64,000 nucleotides of DNA, taken from Heterodera schachtii (Eukaryota; Nematoda; Chromadorea; Rhabditida; Heteroderidae). Under the pieces are notes generated by a model, which ran no database searches, had not been told where the DNA came from, and was given only the letters and a program-made list of their open reading frames with translations. Each line of letters starts with the position of its first letter. Positions within the stretch are counted from its first letter, which is position 1. The stretch lies in the NCBI GenBank assembly GCA_023374025.1, contig SIJG01000050.1, positions 727,606-791,605 on the forward strand, read 5' to 3'. This document shows, piece after piece, positions 47,457-59,400 of this stretch. A program made the position numbers and the translations under genes.

Positions 47457-49253
47457 GAAGTGCCGAAGCAAAACGAGGCAAATGCAGAATGATCAGTGAA
47501 AGAAGAGCAGCAGAGGAGAGATGAACTGTCAATTTGAAATGTCGAAACCCAGGCATTTATGAGAGGGATTGAGTCAATTATCCGATTTTTAAGTTAGGCT
47601 TTCCTGATTGAGTATCTAAATCAACCCTTGACAAAAAGCCCGTCAACAAGTCCTAAGATTAAGAGACGGCCTCGAATCACGAGAATTTCTATCGGTATGG
47701 ATTATGGAAAAATGGTTGCTTTTAATTTTTGACAATTTCGGTTTTTTCTAATTAAATAAAAAATCAAAAAAATCCTTTTCGCGTTCAGCAGTTGGTAATT
47801 TCGCCGAATCCACGCTTTTTTGTTGTATGGCCACTGCGAAAAGTGGCATTAATTGTGATTACAAATATTTTTGTTCGGCATTTTTTGTGAATAATTCTTG
47901 GCACAGTCTTTTTTTTTGTTGTCCATTCATTTCTCGCTGTTCGATGATAAAAATGGAAATTGCTTTTTTTGTTAGCATTCAAAAATATGATAAGTGGCGA
48001 TGGATGAAATGATAAGCTGTCCAAAATTTTGGTATTTAATTGAGTCATTAAAAATTTGTTTGGTTTGGCACCGAGAAGCCCCACCAGAGGGAAAATGTGT
48101 AATTGTGAACAACCTGAGATTTTTATTTTATTTAGAAAATAATCATTTTGTCTCTGCCACGAAAACCCCATTTTGGTCGATCGTAGCCAGTTGGAAAAAA
48201 ATTTCTAAGAATTTTCAACTAAAACTTAGAATTTTTCAGGTTAAAAAAATCTAAATGGGTTTTCTAGCCTAGAAAAACTTTAAAAAAATTCCTAAAAGTA
48301 TTTTACTAATTTTTGAGCTAGCTGATCTTTCTAATTTCTTAAATTTCTTGAAATTTCAAGTTCCTAGTCTAGAAAAGCCATTTAGATTTTTTTTAATCTG
48401 AAAAATTCTAAGTTTTAGTTGTAAATTCTTAGAAATTTTTTGTATAAGTTGCCATGACACCGCCATTTGCTCTTCAGCATTCAATTTTAAAATCTCAAAA
48501 CAATTTTTTGTCTGCTTATCTCATTTTTGATCAAAAGAATGTGCTGCACATCGTTTTAAGTGATATGTTGTTCAAAAGGGATGGGAAAGTGGAGGAGAAA
48601 AGGGATGGAAATGATGGGGGAATGAAGCGGGGACAACTCGGCTCGGCCGCTTTGGTCCCAGCCAAGTTCAGAGGCGATTGATCATCATACGATCCTTCTT
48701 TTCAGCGTTGGCCAAATGTATTGGATTTGGCTGGGACCGAGTTTTGCGGGACTGAGTTGTGCCAACCTCGGTGGGAAATGTTATTTGTAATGGTTTTAAG
48801 TGTGATTTTTGTTCGTTGTTTTAAAGATGGATAATGCGGAGGGAGGGAGGAGGGGAGCGGGGTGAAAATTCCGTCGGCGGGTAGGAGTGATGGCAAATTT
48901 AAATGTTGAACGAATGAATTGTTAGTCATTTTTATTTGCTGTGGGATATTTGCTTTTTTTAGGAAAATTGGAAACCAATTTGTTAATTTTTGACTTCCCA
49001 ATTTTGGCCGTGCACTTTCAATTTTCAATGGCTCATCAACCGCAAGACAAAAAATTCTCTGTAAGTTTTTTTGGAGTTCAATTATTAATTATTTTGAAAT
49101 GCCATTAAAAAGCAGTCTCATAATTACTTTCCCACCACCATAAATATTATTTATATCTTTTTTGGGGTCAATTATTTTTGGTATGTCGTGCCAATTTGAT
49201 ATGAATCTCTTCTCCGCCCCTGCGTTCAAAAAAGAAACTTTTATGGGAAAATC
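47457..49253. other. No firm gene; short inverted-repeat elements
   Basis: 48631-48765 is a short inverted-repeat element (GGGACAACTCGGCTCGGCCG at the left; GGGACTGAGTTGTGCC at the right). 48180-48454 is related to the element at 46197. Small frames at 47785-48171 (minus) and 47827-48012 (plus) are not convincing. 49029-49061 (MAHQPQDKKFS then a GTAAG donor) could be a first exon of the next gene. Confidence 0.4.
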
Positions 49254-51084
49254 ATGCCAAAACATTACCAAAAAAAAAAAATGCCAAATAAGTTCCTTCC
49301 ATACGAATTACTTTTTGAAATTGTTCATTTTATTCGTTTCCACAAAAAATGGGCAAATTTAAACGTATGCCGAAAATTTGATCGTCCTTTGCTGAAGCGA
49401 ATGGCACAATGGCTTATAATTATGAAAAAACGGGTGAGAAAAATGCTAAGCTAATTTTGGGGTAATTAAAAATCCAAAAATTAGCATTAAAAATATATAA
49501 ATTTTAGGAACGACAATGCAAGGGCGCCGCAACAGAAATTTTGAACACCATCTTCAAATTGCTTCCTCAGCACGTGCGCAGAGGTGCCATTGAAAGTCTT
49601 TACACCGGTAAGTTACAGTAACCAAAAATGGCGCATCATTTTTAAGAATTAATTAATTACATGTTTTCATAATTTCACCCAAAAGTAATTTCAGCACCTT
49701 CAAATATGTTTTACCTTTAATTTTTGTTACATTGTAATGATTTTTTACAGGATTAATAGGCACTTTTAAATTGTTTACCCTTTAATTTCTGTAATAATTT
49801 AACAGTTATTTTTGGCATAGTTTTAAATTTTAGCAGTTTATTTTTCAGCACCTTTGAATAATTTTTCATTAATTTTTAGTACATTTAAATTCGATTTAAC
49901 CAAAAGTTTCAAATATTTTCACCCAAATATACTTTCAACACATTTAAAATATTTTCACTTGTTAGTTTTTTGTAAATTTGAATATATTTAAAGTGTTTTA
50001 ATTGTCGACAAGTTAAAATATTTATCAAATTAAATTTTCTGCACAAAATAATTTTATGCCTAATTGTTTTTTGAGGCATTTAAAATCATTTCACCTGCAT
50101 CAAAAATATTTTTTTTGCAATAATTAATCCAAAACGAATTAATTTGAAATAATTATTTACAGCTTTGGCCGAGATCGCAAACGGAAATGATCGCTTGCCC
50201 AACTTCAAGAATCTTGGACAAATGAGACTGCGACCTGAAGACGGGAATTACGTGGGTTTAAAAAAAATATATATATATAATTATTATTACCGGCTCTAAT
50301 GTACTTTATGAGTCCAAAAGTATTTTATGAGTCCAATCAATTGACAATCCCGGGTTTTTATACAATAACTTTGTTCATGTTTGAGCTAAACCTATCTTTT
50401 TGGTATCATTCAAAAGCACAAAATCTAATTAATCTAATAATACGAGAAAACAAGAGAATTCTAACATTTCAAGAAAGTTACAAGCGAAAATAATCAACAA
50501 TTACCTAATTAATCAATTCTTTTTTGGTAATTGCCTAAAGTCTCGAGTATTACCTTCCTGGGGTATAATTTTTTTCATTAAAACTTTTCAAATTCATTAA
50601 TTCGTTACAGAATGATGTTCTCAAACTCCACTGCAACAACATTGTCGAATTGTGCTGCATGGCGTCCACCTCAACTGTCACTGATCTTGACAATATGACC
50701 AATCGTAAGTGGGGCCGTCCCTGGCGCGCCGAATGGCATTTTTTTGCGGAAAAAGCCGGTTATTTCGGCAACCTTTTAGTGGTCTAAAAAACTGATTAAT
50801 TGGGTCGGGGCCATTTGATTGTTGAGTGCCAGTTCCAAAATAGCTAGAAAAATTCAGTTTTTTAATGTTTTTGACCTTTTTTTGTGTGTCAGCTAATTTT
50901 TTTGAAATTTTGCAGGCTATTTAAAAAAGTATACCAAATGCAATGCTTCCTTCCCATAAGCAACCTAGAAATTTTAAAAATTAATAACCTAAAATGAAAT
51001 AATTAATTTTCTTTTTGAGACATGATGCATATGAATGCCGCGCATTTGTTGACTGTCAACCAGCAGCAACAACAGCAGCAGTGA
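49254..51084 (+). CDS. F-box-like protein, 5 exons (~166-175 aa)
   Basis: Exons: 49281 (or 49254)-49433, 49508-49607, 50163-50251, 50611-50704, 51020-51084, all in phase, ending TGA at 51082. The first exon reads MPNKFLPYELLFEIVHFI, then NLNVCRKFDRPLLKRM. The LP-x-E-L-x-x-EI start and the later VCR-x-F fit an F-box, the Skp1-binding module of SCF ubiquitin ligases; the match is by motif only. The rest has no clear repeats and ends in a run of seven Gln. I see no signal peptide, so if made it acts inside the cell. It lies on the opposite strand inside the SPRY cluster. A small upstream exon at 49029-49061 is possible. Confidence 0.62.
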
Positions 51085-51169
51085 AACTGATCGGCATAAG
51101 GATGAACGCCAACAATCGATCACTCTGTTTTTAACCATTCCGATCAAATCATTTATTATTGGCTTTCAT

Positions 51170-51790
51170 TCAAATTTTTGCATTTGGCGATCATTTATCT
51201 CCTAAAATTGTGTCGCTCTCTATCTCTGTCCATTTGGCCATTATTACTCATTTTGCCAATCCTTCACACAATCACATCACTACACAATAATCATTACGAA
51301 AATATTATATACATCATCTTCGTAGTTTTGCCTAAATTCAACTATCAAATTTTTGCTTTTGCATTTGGCGATCATTTATCTCCTAAAATTGTGTCGCTCT
51401 CTATCTCTGTCCCATTTGGCCATTACTCATTTTGCCAATCCTTCACCAAATTACATCACCACACAATAATCATTACCAAAATATTATTACATCATCTTTT
51501 GTGTTTTTGTCTGTTTTTTCTTTAAGTAAACAATTAAACACTTAATAATTTATTATGTTCAATTTCTATCAAATTTTTGCTTTTGCATTTGGCGATCATT
51601 TATCTTCTAAAATTGTGTCGCTCTCTATCTCTGTCCCATTTGGCCATTACTCATTTTGCCAATCGTTCACACAATTACATCACCACACAATAACCATTAC
51701 GAAAATATTATTTATACACATCATCTTCGTAGTTTTGCCTATTTTTTTCTTTAAATAAACAATTAAACACTTGAATAATTAATTATATTC
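51170..51790. repeat. Three tandem ~180-220-bp repeats
   Basis: Copies start at about 51174, 51354 and 51573, each with 'ggcgatcatttatctcctaa', 'gtgtcgctctctatctctgt' and 'catcatcttcgtagttttg' type words. They begin 90 bases past the stop of the F-box-like gene. The frames at 51178-51525 and 51555-51758 are repeat artefacts. Confidence 0.85.
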
Positions 51791-51814
51791 AATTTCTACC
51801 AAATTTTTCGTTTG

Positions 51815-52014
51815 GGCAGACTTTTCGGTTCTTAACCTTTGGCCAAGCTCCTTGCTTATTTGTGACCATGTTTAAGGCTCCATTTTCAGATTTATTTTGT
51901 TGTTCATCAAAACGGACCTGTGAAATAGTCAACAATTGAATTAATTTTAATTAATATTTAATAAATTTCATACTGAAAGGGTAATAGAGAAAGGCCACAC
52001 TGAAAGTGGCCATG
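51815..52014 (-). pseudogene. Remnant of SPRY gene exons 1-2
   Basis: On the minus strand the start ATGGCCACTTTCAGTGTGGC (from 52012) matches exon 1 of copies A-D but then diverges. A decayed exon 2 (~51880-51925, with 'ctgaaaatggag') follows. Nothing further of the gene remains, and the adjacent sequence is the three-copy repeat. Confidence 0.7.
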
Positions 52015-53211
52015 TCGATTTTGGCAATTAAAAAATAGGGCAAATTTTTTAATTTGTTACTTAAACAACAAATAGCTAAAATTCGCCAAGAATAAATATT
52101 ACAATGATTTTTTCTCAATAAATAAATTTAAATGAAAAATTAATTAATTAGCTAATTGATGCTAACTAAATGCATTTGTGAATATAATAGAGAATTGCAA
52201 AAATTGTAAACATTGGGTCGCAATGTTCTATTCCTTAATTAATAAGTTAATTAACAACGGTCGACCATTAATGAATGACTCATTAATGATGAGTGGGACA
52301 AAAAATCAATGACCAGGGAGAGAAAAAGACTAAATTTGTTCTGTAGATGGGCAAATCCCGTGGATATGTTTACCTCTAATTAATTAGTGGCGGCATAATT
52401 AATTAGCAGCAAGGCACAATGTTGAAGAATTGAAATTATATTATTAAAAAATTTCTGGCATAAATTTGATGGGTTTCAGAGCATTTTTTGAAAAAATATA
52501 TTTAATTTTACAAAAAATAAAATAAAATAATGGAAAACTTAGAATTTTTAAAAAAAAATTTAAATCATTAGGATATGGGATGAAAATGTTTAAAATAGGT
52601 TAATATTCTCTTCCTTTTCCTGCAAAGTTTGATGAGCTTGTGATCACTATTCGAAAAAGTATTGGGCGCTAAATTTTTCAAAAAATGGAAATAAATAGAA
52701 AATTGGAAATCCAAAAAATAGGAAACGAAATGGGATGGAAAATTAATTATAAATATTTCTCAGCTGTTATAGAAATATTTTATGATAAGTTAGATTAAAT
52801 TGGTTGAGGTTCTGATCACTTTAGAAAAAAATGGGGGATTAAAATTTGCAATTTTTAAGCCATTTTGCCGCTATTTCATGCCACCTCTCTGAAGAACTGC
52901 TGAAGCTATGGATTAAGAAGAAAATTTCCAAGAAAAAAAGGAGCACGAAAATTTAAGTTCAACAAGTTAAATCTGTCCCAAATGCCCGATCAATCAGTTT
53001 AATCATTGCCCCAATTCCGGTCAATTAATGTGCCAAGAAGCTTAGTGATCACCGAGTAGTATAAACAATGAGAATAATCCTGAATTATGAAATCAGAATA
53101 AAATTTGATCATTACCACAAAGTCAAGAGTATTTCGAACAAACCAGGACATTTTTATTTTGTCGGATTTGGTACATCCAAAAGAAATATTGAAGTGAAAT
53201 CGGATAAGCAA
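52015..53211. other. Intergenic DNA, SPRY-unit flanks
   Basis: 52230-52400 resembles the upstream flanks of the other units ('aatgactcattaatg'). 52500-52640 is related to 34160-34310. 52840-53060 is the 3' flank of copy D with the degraded MASAV relic. No gene is seen. Confidence 0.5.
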
Positions 53212-55679
53212 TCAAATCATTTCCAAATTCTTAAAATCATTGGACATATCGCATTTGAAGTTGGGACCGAAGTTGGCCTCGACCGCGGTCCCGTGGCGGT
53301 ACAATGTAACGGTCGGGTAAAAGTCCGCCGTTTCCTCGTCAACGTAAAAATTGGTGATGTCTTAATTAGGTAATTAATTAGGCAATTAGTTAGTTTATGT
53401 AAGTTGGCATCATAAACACAAACCCAAGCGTTGTCCATTCTTCGTGAAAAACACTTGGCGTGTTGCCCAATTCAGTCCACATCCGACCACATCGCCCGAT
53501 TCAAATGATGGCACATTTTCCCAAATGTTTGCATAATTTCCATTGGCATTTTTGCTTTCAATCACGCCATAACTTGAATAACCGTAAGAAACACGGGCAT
53601 ATCCAAGAATACGGTCCAATGCCATTTTTCATCTCTTTATTAAAGATTTACTTTAAAAACAAAAACAAAAAATTTCACAGGTATTTTTTCTAGGCTTAAA
53701 AAATGCGCTGATCACGAATCTGAACTCGGATTATTCGAAAGCTCTTTTTAGGCTCTACAACATCTGTTTATGACTTTTTATGCCCGACTAATTTTCTTAA
53801 AATTTTGGAAACTAAGTAGTTGATGAAAAATCATATAGATAAAAACCAATGATTTTCAAAATCCGAGTTCAGATTCGTGATCAGCGCATTTTAGCCTAAA
53901 AAAAATACCTACGAAATTATAAAAAAAAAATTTTTTCGTCGGGATATCAATTCTTGACCATTGCCATTTAACTCACGGTCCATTTTGAGTAAGAATCCGA
54001 TATTCCGTATAAATAATGCCAATGCGACCAGCAGCAGAAGATGGCATTTGAATTGGTGTTGCTCGGCAAGAACGAACTCGATGAAATCCTAAACAATTTA
54101 AAAATATTATTATTAATTAGTGAAAATTAGTCATTCAATTTCAATGTTTTTTTTCGTCACTTTCTCCCGTGGCATTTCGCTGAATGGCATTTGTGCTTTC
54201 ATTGATCACAATTTCCGGGTGACAATCAGAGGCATTCCATTGATAAATTGGAGGAGGGAAGTTAAAAACCTTTAAAATCAAATTAAAAATGAATTTTGTA
54301 TTACAATAATAATTAGGCTCCAATTTATACTAAGTGGTTGCTAAAAACAGCCAAAATCGCCCCAAAATAGGTGTTAAAAATGAAAAACAGTCGCTAATAA
54401 CTTTCAAATTTATTGTAAAATCGTAAAATTTTATCCACAAAGCAACAAAATTATGCCAAATCAATATTGAAATATAAAGCAAAAATTCTTGCAAAGAAAG
54501 TATATAGGTAAATAAATTTCGGAGATAAAATTTTCAAACGCCAAAATAGTTGAAAATAATTTTTCTCAATTTCGTGCGATTAAGGCCATAGGGAGTACAG
54601 AAAAAAAAATTTAAAAAAATAATTAAAAATTGGAGCCCTAATAATAATATTTAAAATTGTCACGTCACAAATAAGCTAAACATTTAAATAAAAATTTGAA
54701 AATAAGTCTAATATAATGTAAAATTGTTACCTATTAAGCAACAGAAAGTTTTTATTTATATATTAAAAAAAAAATAAAACATTTGGATTTTTTATGGGCT
54801 TGTACCCACCCCTCTTATCTAAGCCTTTGTCGAGTGCAAAATAATAATTTATTTATTTTGTGAATTTTTAATTTAGATATTTTTGATAAATTTACATTTC
54901 TTTTTTCATTAATTGAATTTTTATTTTTGTATTTTTGTGACATTTTTTTTAAATTTTTCGTAAAAAAATTAATAAAACCGCTAAAGTTGAATTGTTCTTC
55001 ATCAGAGACGGCTCCTTATGATTGTCTCGAATTCCTAAAAAGAAAAATAAATTCGAATTAAAAAATAATTTTATTTTTACCGTTTTTATTTTGTTGTTCC
55101 AATTTTGCCTCAATTCCCGACATTTTTTCGGCCATCACATTTTGAGTGTCGCTCATTTCTAAAATTAAATTAAAAATTAAATTTTAAATAAATTAAATAT
55201 TTTATTTACCATTTTCAATTTGTTCCAATTTTGCCTCAATTCCCGATATTTTCTCGGCCATTGCAATTTGATTCTCGCGTATTCCTAAAAAAACAAAAAA
55301 AAACAAAAAAGGTACTAAAAGGATACAAAAAACAAAATAAGGGAAAATAATTTTGTTTTAAATTTCTTTAGCAAAAATGCTAAAAAATTTTTATTTAAAT
55401 TGTAGGTTGAAAATCCAATAAAAAAGAAATGATGAAACTGATAAAATTCCAAATTTTATTATTTGAAATTGCATTTTTACCGTCCAAGCCGAACAAATGC
55501 TTTATGTCTCCTCCATTTTCAGTTTTATCTTGTTGCTCATTAGCACGATCTGATGGAACATAAAACTAAAACATAAATGAATTTTAAAAATATAATTCAA
55601 TAATTTTTAATTTAATTTTTATTTTTTATACTCCAAATCCAATTAAAATGGAGAGAAGCGCCACATTGAAAATGGCCAT
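53212..55679 (-). pseudogene. SPRYSEC-like gene copy D, SPRY exon acceptor deleted
   Basis: Exons in transcript order: 55632-55679 (MAIFNVALLSILIGFG), 55481-55565, cassettes 55210-55284 ([19 protein letters not shown]) and 55081-55158, then 54979-55034, 54161-54269 ([15 protein letters not shown]), 53977-54088, the SPRY exon from ~53424, and 53212-53360. All are intact and in phase except the SPRY exon. Compared with copies A-C about 75-80 bases are missing, removing the acceptor and the IGLSTKE-type start and joining 'gccattt' directly to the intron word 'tcatctctt'. An in-frame TGA now precedes its first Met. The core ESGDVVGCGLN and tail [13 protein letters not shown] are otherwise kept. 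Confidence 0.75.
54314..54640. mobile_element. hAT-type MITE, 327 bp, with perfect 8-bp TSD
   Basis: Ends TAGGCTCCAATTT and AATTGGAGCCCTA are flanked by ATAATAAT (54306-54313, 54641-54648). Interior words such as 'aaaaattcttgc' link it to pieces at 2615-2960, 62690-62930 and 63414-63560. It lies in an intron of copy D. Confidence 0.85.
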
Positions 55680-57839
55680 GTCGATTTTGGCAATTATAGG
55701 GAAAACTTTTGCAATTCGTGAAATTATTTGAAAGTTTAATGTTAAATTTCACCAAAAACCTCTTATTTTAAAGCTAATTAATGGTTAGGCTCAAAATAAA
55801 ATAATAAAACTATTGGCAATGTTCGGAATCACTTCTCTAAGCCCAGCCCAATGTTTCTGATGAAAAATGATTTTGTGAAAATATTGCAAAAATTGAGCAA
55901 CATTTTAAACAATTATTCCATTCGGATGGCCATTAACAAATTTTAATGGAGTGAAAATAAACAAAAAAAAAATTCATGTTTATATTAGCCCGCATTTTTG
56001 GGGAATGAACACATTGGAAAATGAAAATGTGTCGCAAAGTGGCACCACTTTTTTAATTGGGCCAATTACGATCATTATTTGTGTAATGTGACTCATTAAT
56101 GTCGGAGGACACAACACAATTAATTCGCTGATGAGTTGGACTGCTAATGACCGTTAATGAATTAATTAGCAGCCCGGCACATCGCCTAATTTGATAGGCG
56201 TATCAGTGGTCGTTCTTGTCACGGACTTAGGGATTGGATAGAGTACAATTGCTGTGAGCAATTAATTATAAATTTTTGGCTTCTCACCCGTCCCATAATC
56301 GCAAGAAATTTTACAAAATTCAGCAAAAAAAATTTATTAAATTGGCGCGAAAAACTTTGTTAAAAAAGGCTTTCAACTAAAACTCAAATTCATAGCTAAA
56401 TTCTCATTCATTAAATTTTTTTTTTCAAAATTGGGAGGGAGGTTTAACTACTACCAAAAACAGTCCTCAAAACGCAAAATTTGATCATTTTTTGAAAATT
56501 CTGTTAAACAATTAAAGTTTTTCCTCCCCTCCCCCCTCCCATTCCCCAAGTTTTTTTTGAAAAAATTTGCCGCAAAAAAGTGCCGTGAAAAGCAATAAAA
56601 AAAATTTCCGTCTGGTCCGACATGCTAATTACTTCTCCAATAATGTTAAAATTGACAAAAAAAAACCGGTTTTACAAAATGTTAAAATTTTTGACTCAAA
56701 AAACTGATTATTTGTGCCCTAAGTTCTAATTTTATCGAGTTATTTAATGATGGAACTACTTTCTCACAGGTCAGATGAACAACAACAAAATAAAACTTTC
56801 GATTGAACTGACGGTAGTTTATGCATACTGTATTACAAATTTGTATGTCGTTAACTGTAGAATACAGTAATTTTGTATATATCTTTCACTGTGTATGAAT
56901 GAGGGTTTTAATTAAATGCACATTTAAATGGTCAAATAAATTTATCAAATAGTGAAAAAATTTACATTGTGAAGGAATTGGAAAAAATGATAATAAATTA
57001 TTAATATTTTAATAAATAAGGCTGTGATTATTTTTAGGAAATACAAAATGTTTTAGTTCTTTTTTATTATCAATTTGAGAAATTCATTAGGAAAAAATGG
57101 CAGAATTTTTGCTTTTTTTAGATAAGACGAGCAATTAATTTTTCTTAAGGCAAAATAACGTAGACAAAAAAAAATAATTTCTTTCCTTAAAATCACAGCC
57201 TTATTAAATAAAAATTTTCATGTGGAAAAAGAAAATAAATAGCAATTATAAAAAAAAGAACAAATTGTGAAAAATATGTATGGATTATAACAAATGAAAT
57301 GGGATTAAGAAATTTAGTTTTCCATTTTTGATTAATCCCTAGGATTTGGGGTATTGTGAATATGCTCCGTCAGGAAATTCATTTTTTATTTTTTAATAGA
57401 TTCAAGATGCCAAAAAGTGCTGAGTTTGAGATTTTAGGGGAAAATGCTATGTAATAGAAAAAAGCCAATGCCAAAATATCGATTTTTCTTAATTTAGCTA
57501 ATTCCGAACCAATTAAAATTTGACGAATTTTGCACTTACAAATTAGTCTAAAATTCAGGCACGCATAGTTTGAATATGGCCCAAATAGATGTGTTCTTGT
57601 GTTCACATTTGTGATCACATGACCAAAAAAACCCATCGAAAACTTTTGTTTTGAAGATTTTTGAAATCAAAAAGGAATTTACAAGTATCGGCTCAATGTT
57701 TTTTTGCTTCCAGAAGGATTGTTGCTTAAAAATTTACAGGCACCCGAAAACAAAAAATTTCGGTCGGCAGTTTGAGGTGTACCGTATGTAATTGAAAAAA
57801 TCGAAAATTCAAAATTATTTCAACAGCTTCATTAAGCGC
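55680..57839. other. Intergenic DNA between the SPRY cluster and the astacin gene
   Basis: 55690-56100 is the upstream flank of copy D (shared with 39540-39970). From ~56820 on, the text is copy 1 of the tandem duplication described for the astacin 3' exons. No exon is seen before 57840. Confidence 0.5.
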
Positions 57840-58768
57840 CTATTCCCGGCATATTTCTGGCATCATCCCCTTACAGCCTTTGTCCTTTTCTCGGTCACAT
57901 TTCACGCAATGAATTTCTTCAACGCGCATTGGCTCAATGTCTTTTTGCTTCCAGTAATACCAGAAGCTTACCGCGCTGCCTTCCCGTTTCTGTAAAGAAT
58001 AGAGCCCGATACGGGAAGCGATCACGGGACCCAGCGTGGGATTTTGCGGGATCCCCCCAGTCCGCAGTCGCGCATTTTGGAAAATGCGAAATTTATACCT
58101 GCGGGATCCCGTCCCGCAAAAATTTTGAGTTCCAATCCCGCGAGGCGGGACCCGCAAATTTGAAATTCCGGCCAAAAGTTGATAATACGAAAAAGCTGCA
58201 AAAAAAAACACCGAATATTGGATACAAAAATCCAAAAAATATGTAACTAAAAATTTGATTAACCATTTTAGTTAGGGTTTACCCAAAAAACATATGCCAG
58301 CCCTAACAAATTACAGTAGTACAAACTCACGTGACATGTGATATTCACTGGGCGGCCACTCTCATTCTGCACGATTTTGTCATTGAACTACAAATAAATG
58401 CTGATGATTATACCATTAATTTTTTTTTGTTTAATTTGATATTTGTTGTGAAAATTGCTTAACAAATATGCACAAAATAATCAAAATTTCATTGCCCCTA
58501 ATTTGTAAGGGCGAACTTTGAATTTCCGAGAATACACTCCCTAAAATGTCAAATTTTTCACTAAATTAATTTCATAACATTTTGTTTGTGGTCAAGTTTT
58601 GAGAATTTATTTTTACTGCTAAAAAGCCGAATTCACATCCACCAATCGTCATATTGCATGTCGAGCTCGGCTTACAAGGGGGGCAGCAGTGGTAGCCAGG
58701 ATTTCTTTTCCAATTAATAAGCAAGAAAGGGTCGGTACAGTCGCAAGAGGGCAACAGTTTGGCGCCGT
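57840..58768 (-). CDS. Second set of astacin-gene terminal exons (duplicate 3' cassette)
   Basis: Three exons, 58617-58768, 58331-58387 and 57840-57989, repeat the last three exons of the gene at 60217-63303 with the same phases (1 in, 0, 0). They read LPSCDCTDPFLLINWKRN ... IGGCEFGFLA, FNDKIVQNESGR ... CH, and KREGSAVSFWYYWKQKDI ... HCVKCDREKD, ending TAG. All splice sites and frames are intact. No upstream protease exon lies between this set and the first, so it is either an alternative 3' end reached by skipping the first set or a non-functional duplicate. A GC-rich insert (58010-58160, 'gcgggatccc' words) lies in its last intron. Confidence 0.62.
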
Positions 58769-58964
58769 CTAATAAAATGATAATTAATTCAATTCCCGCT
58801 TTTTAGAGCGATTGAAATTTTTGGCACCATTACAATAGCATCAAATATGAATTAAAATTTCGTTTTAAATACGCAATAATTTTTTGTCCGCAAAAACATG
58901 CATAAGTGTATTGTATGTCATATGGTGTCCATAAAAAAAAATTTATTCAACCTTTTTTGGCGCT

Positions 58965-59400
58965 GGGACGTTAGTCAAAACCCATCAAAATGGGCGTTAG
59001 TCCAAAAACCATCAAATGGAAAATTTTGTACAGGAAATTATTCATAACTTCTCTCAACCTTAACCAAATTTTAAAACCTTGATATCATTCGATAGCCCTA
59101 AGTATTTTCTATTAGTATAAAATTTCAAAAATTTTTGTTAAGTTTCAAAAAAGTTATGACCTGAGAAGCTCAAAAAAGCAAGTTTTATTGAACATTTTTG
59201 GTCATAACTTTGTTGAAACTTAACAAAACTTTTTGAAATTTTATAAGCTAATAGAAAACACTTATAGCTATCGAATGATATCAAGTGCTTAAAATTTGGT
59301 TGTTTTTGAACAATGTTATATCAAAAATATTTTGGATTGATTGTTTTTTGACTAACGCCCATTATGATGGTTTTTGACTAACGTCATAGCACCCATTTTT
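58965..59400. repeat. Foldback element, GACGTTAGTCAAAA family
   Basis: Left GCTGGGACGTTAGTCAAAA with 'ccatcaaaatgggcgttagt' and right 'actaacgcccattatgatgg' with TTTTTGACTAACGTCATAGC are inverted repeats. The centre is the 'ggtcataactttgttgaaac' fold seen in many other copies. Confidence 0.75.

Noticed and set aside
47785..48171. 128-aa minus-strand frame and 61-aa plus-strand frame
   Set aside because: No domain, signal peptide, splice context or paralog; composition like the surrounding AT-rich DNA.
51178..51758. Frames of 115 and 67 aa
   Set aside because: They repeat with the three-copy tandem repeat.
57929..58246. 105-aa plus-strand frame
   Set aside because: It is antisense to the last astacin-type exon and runs through a GC-rich insert.
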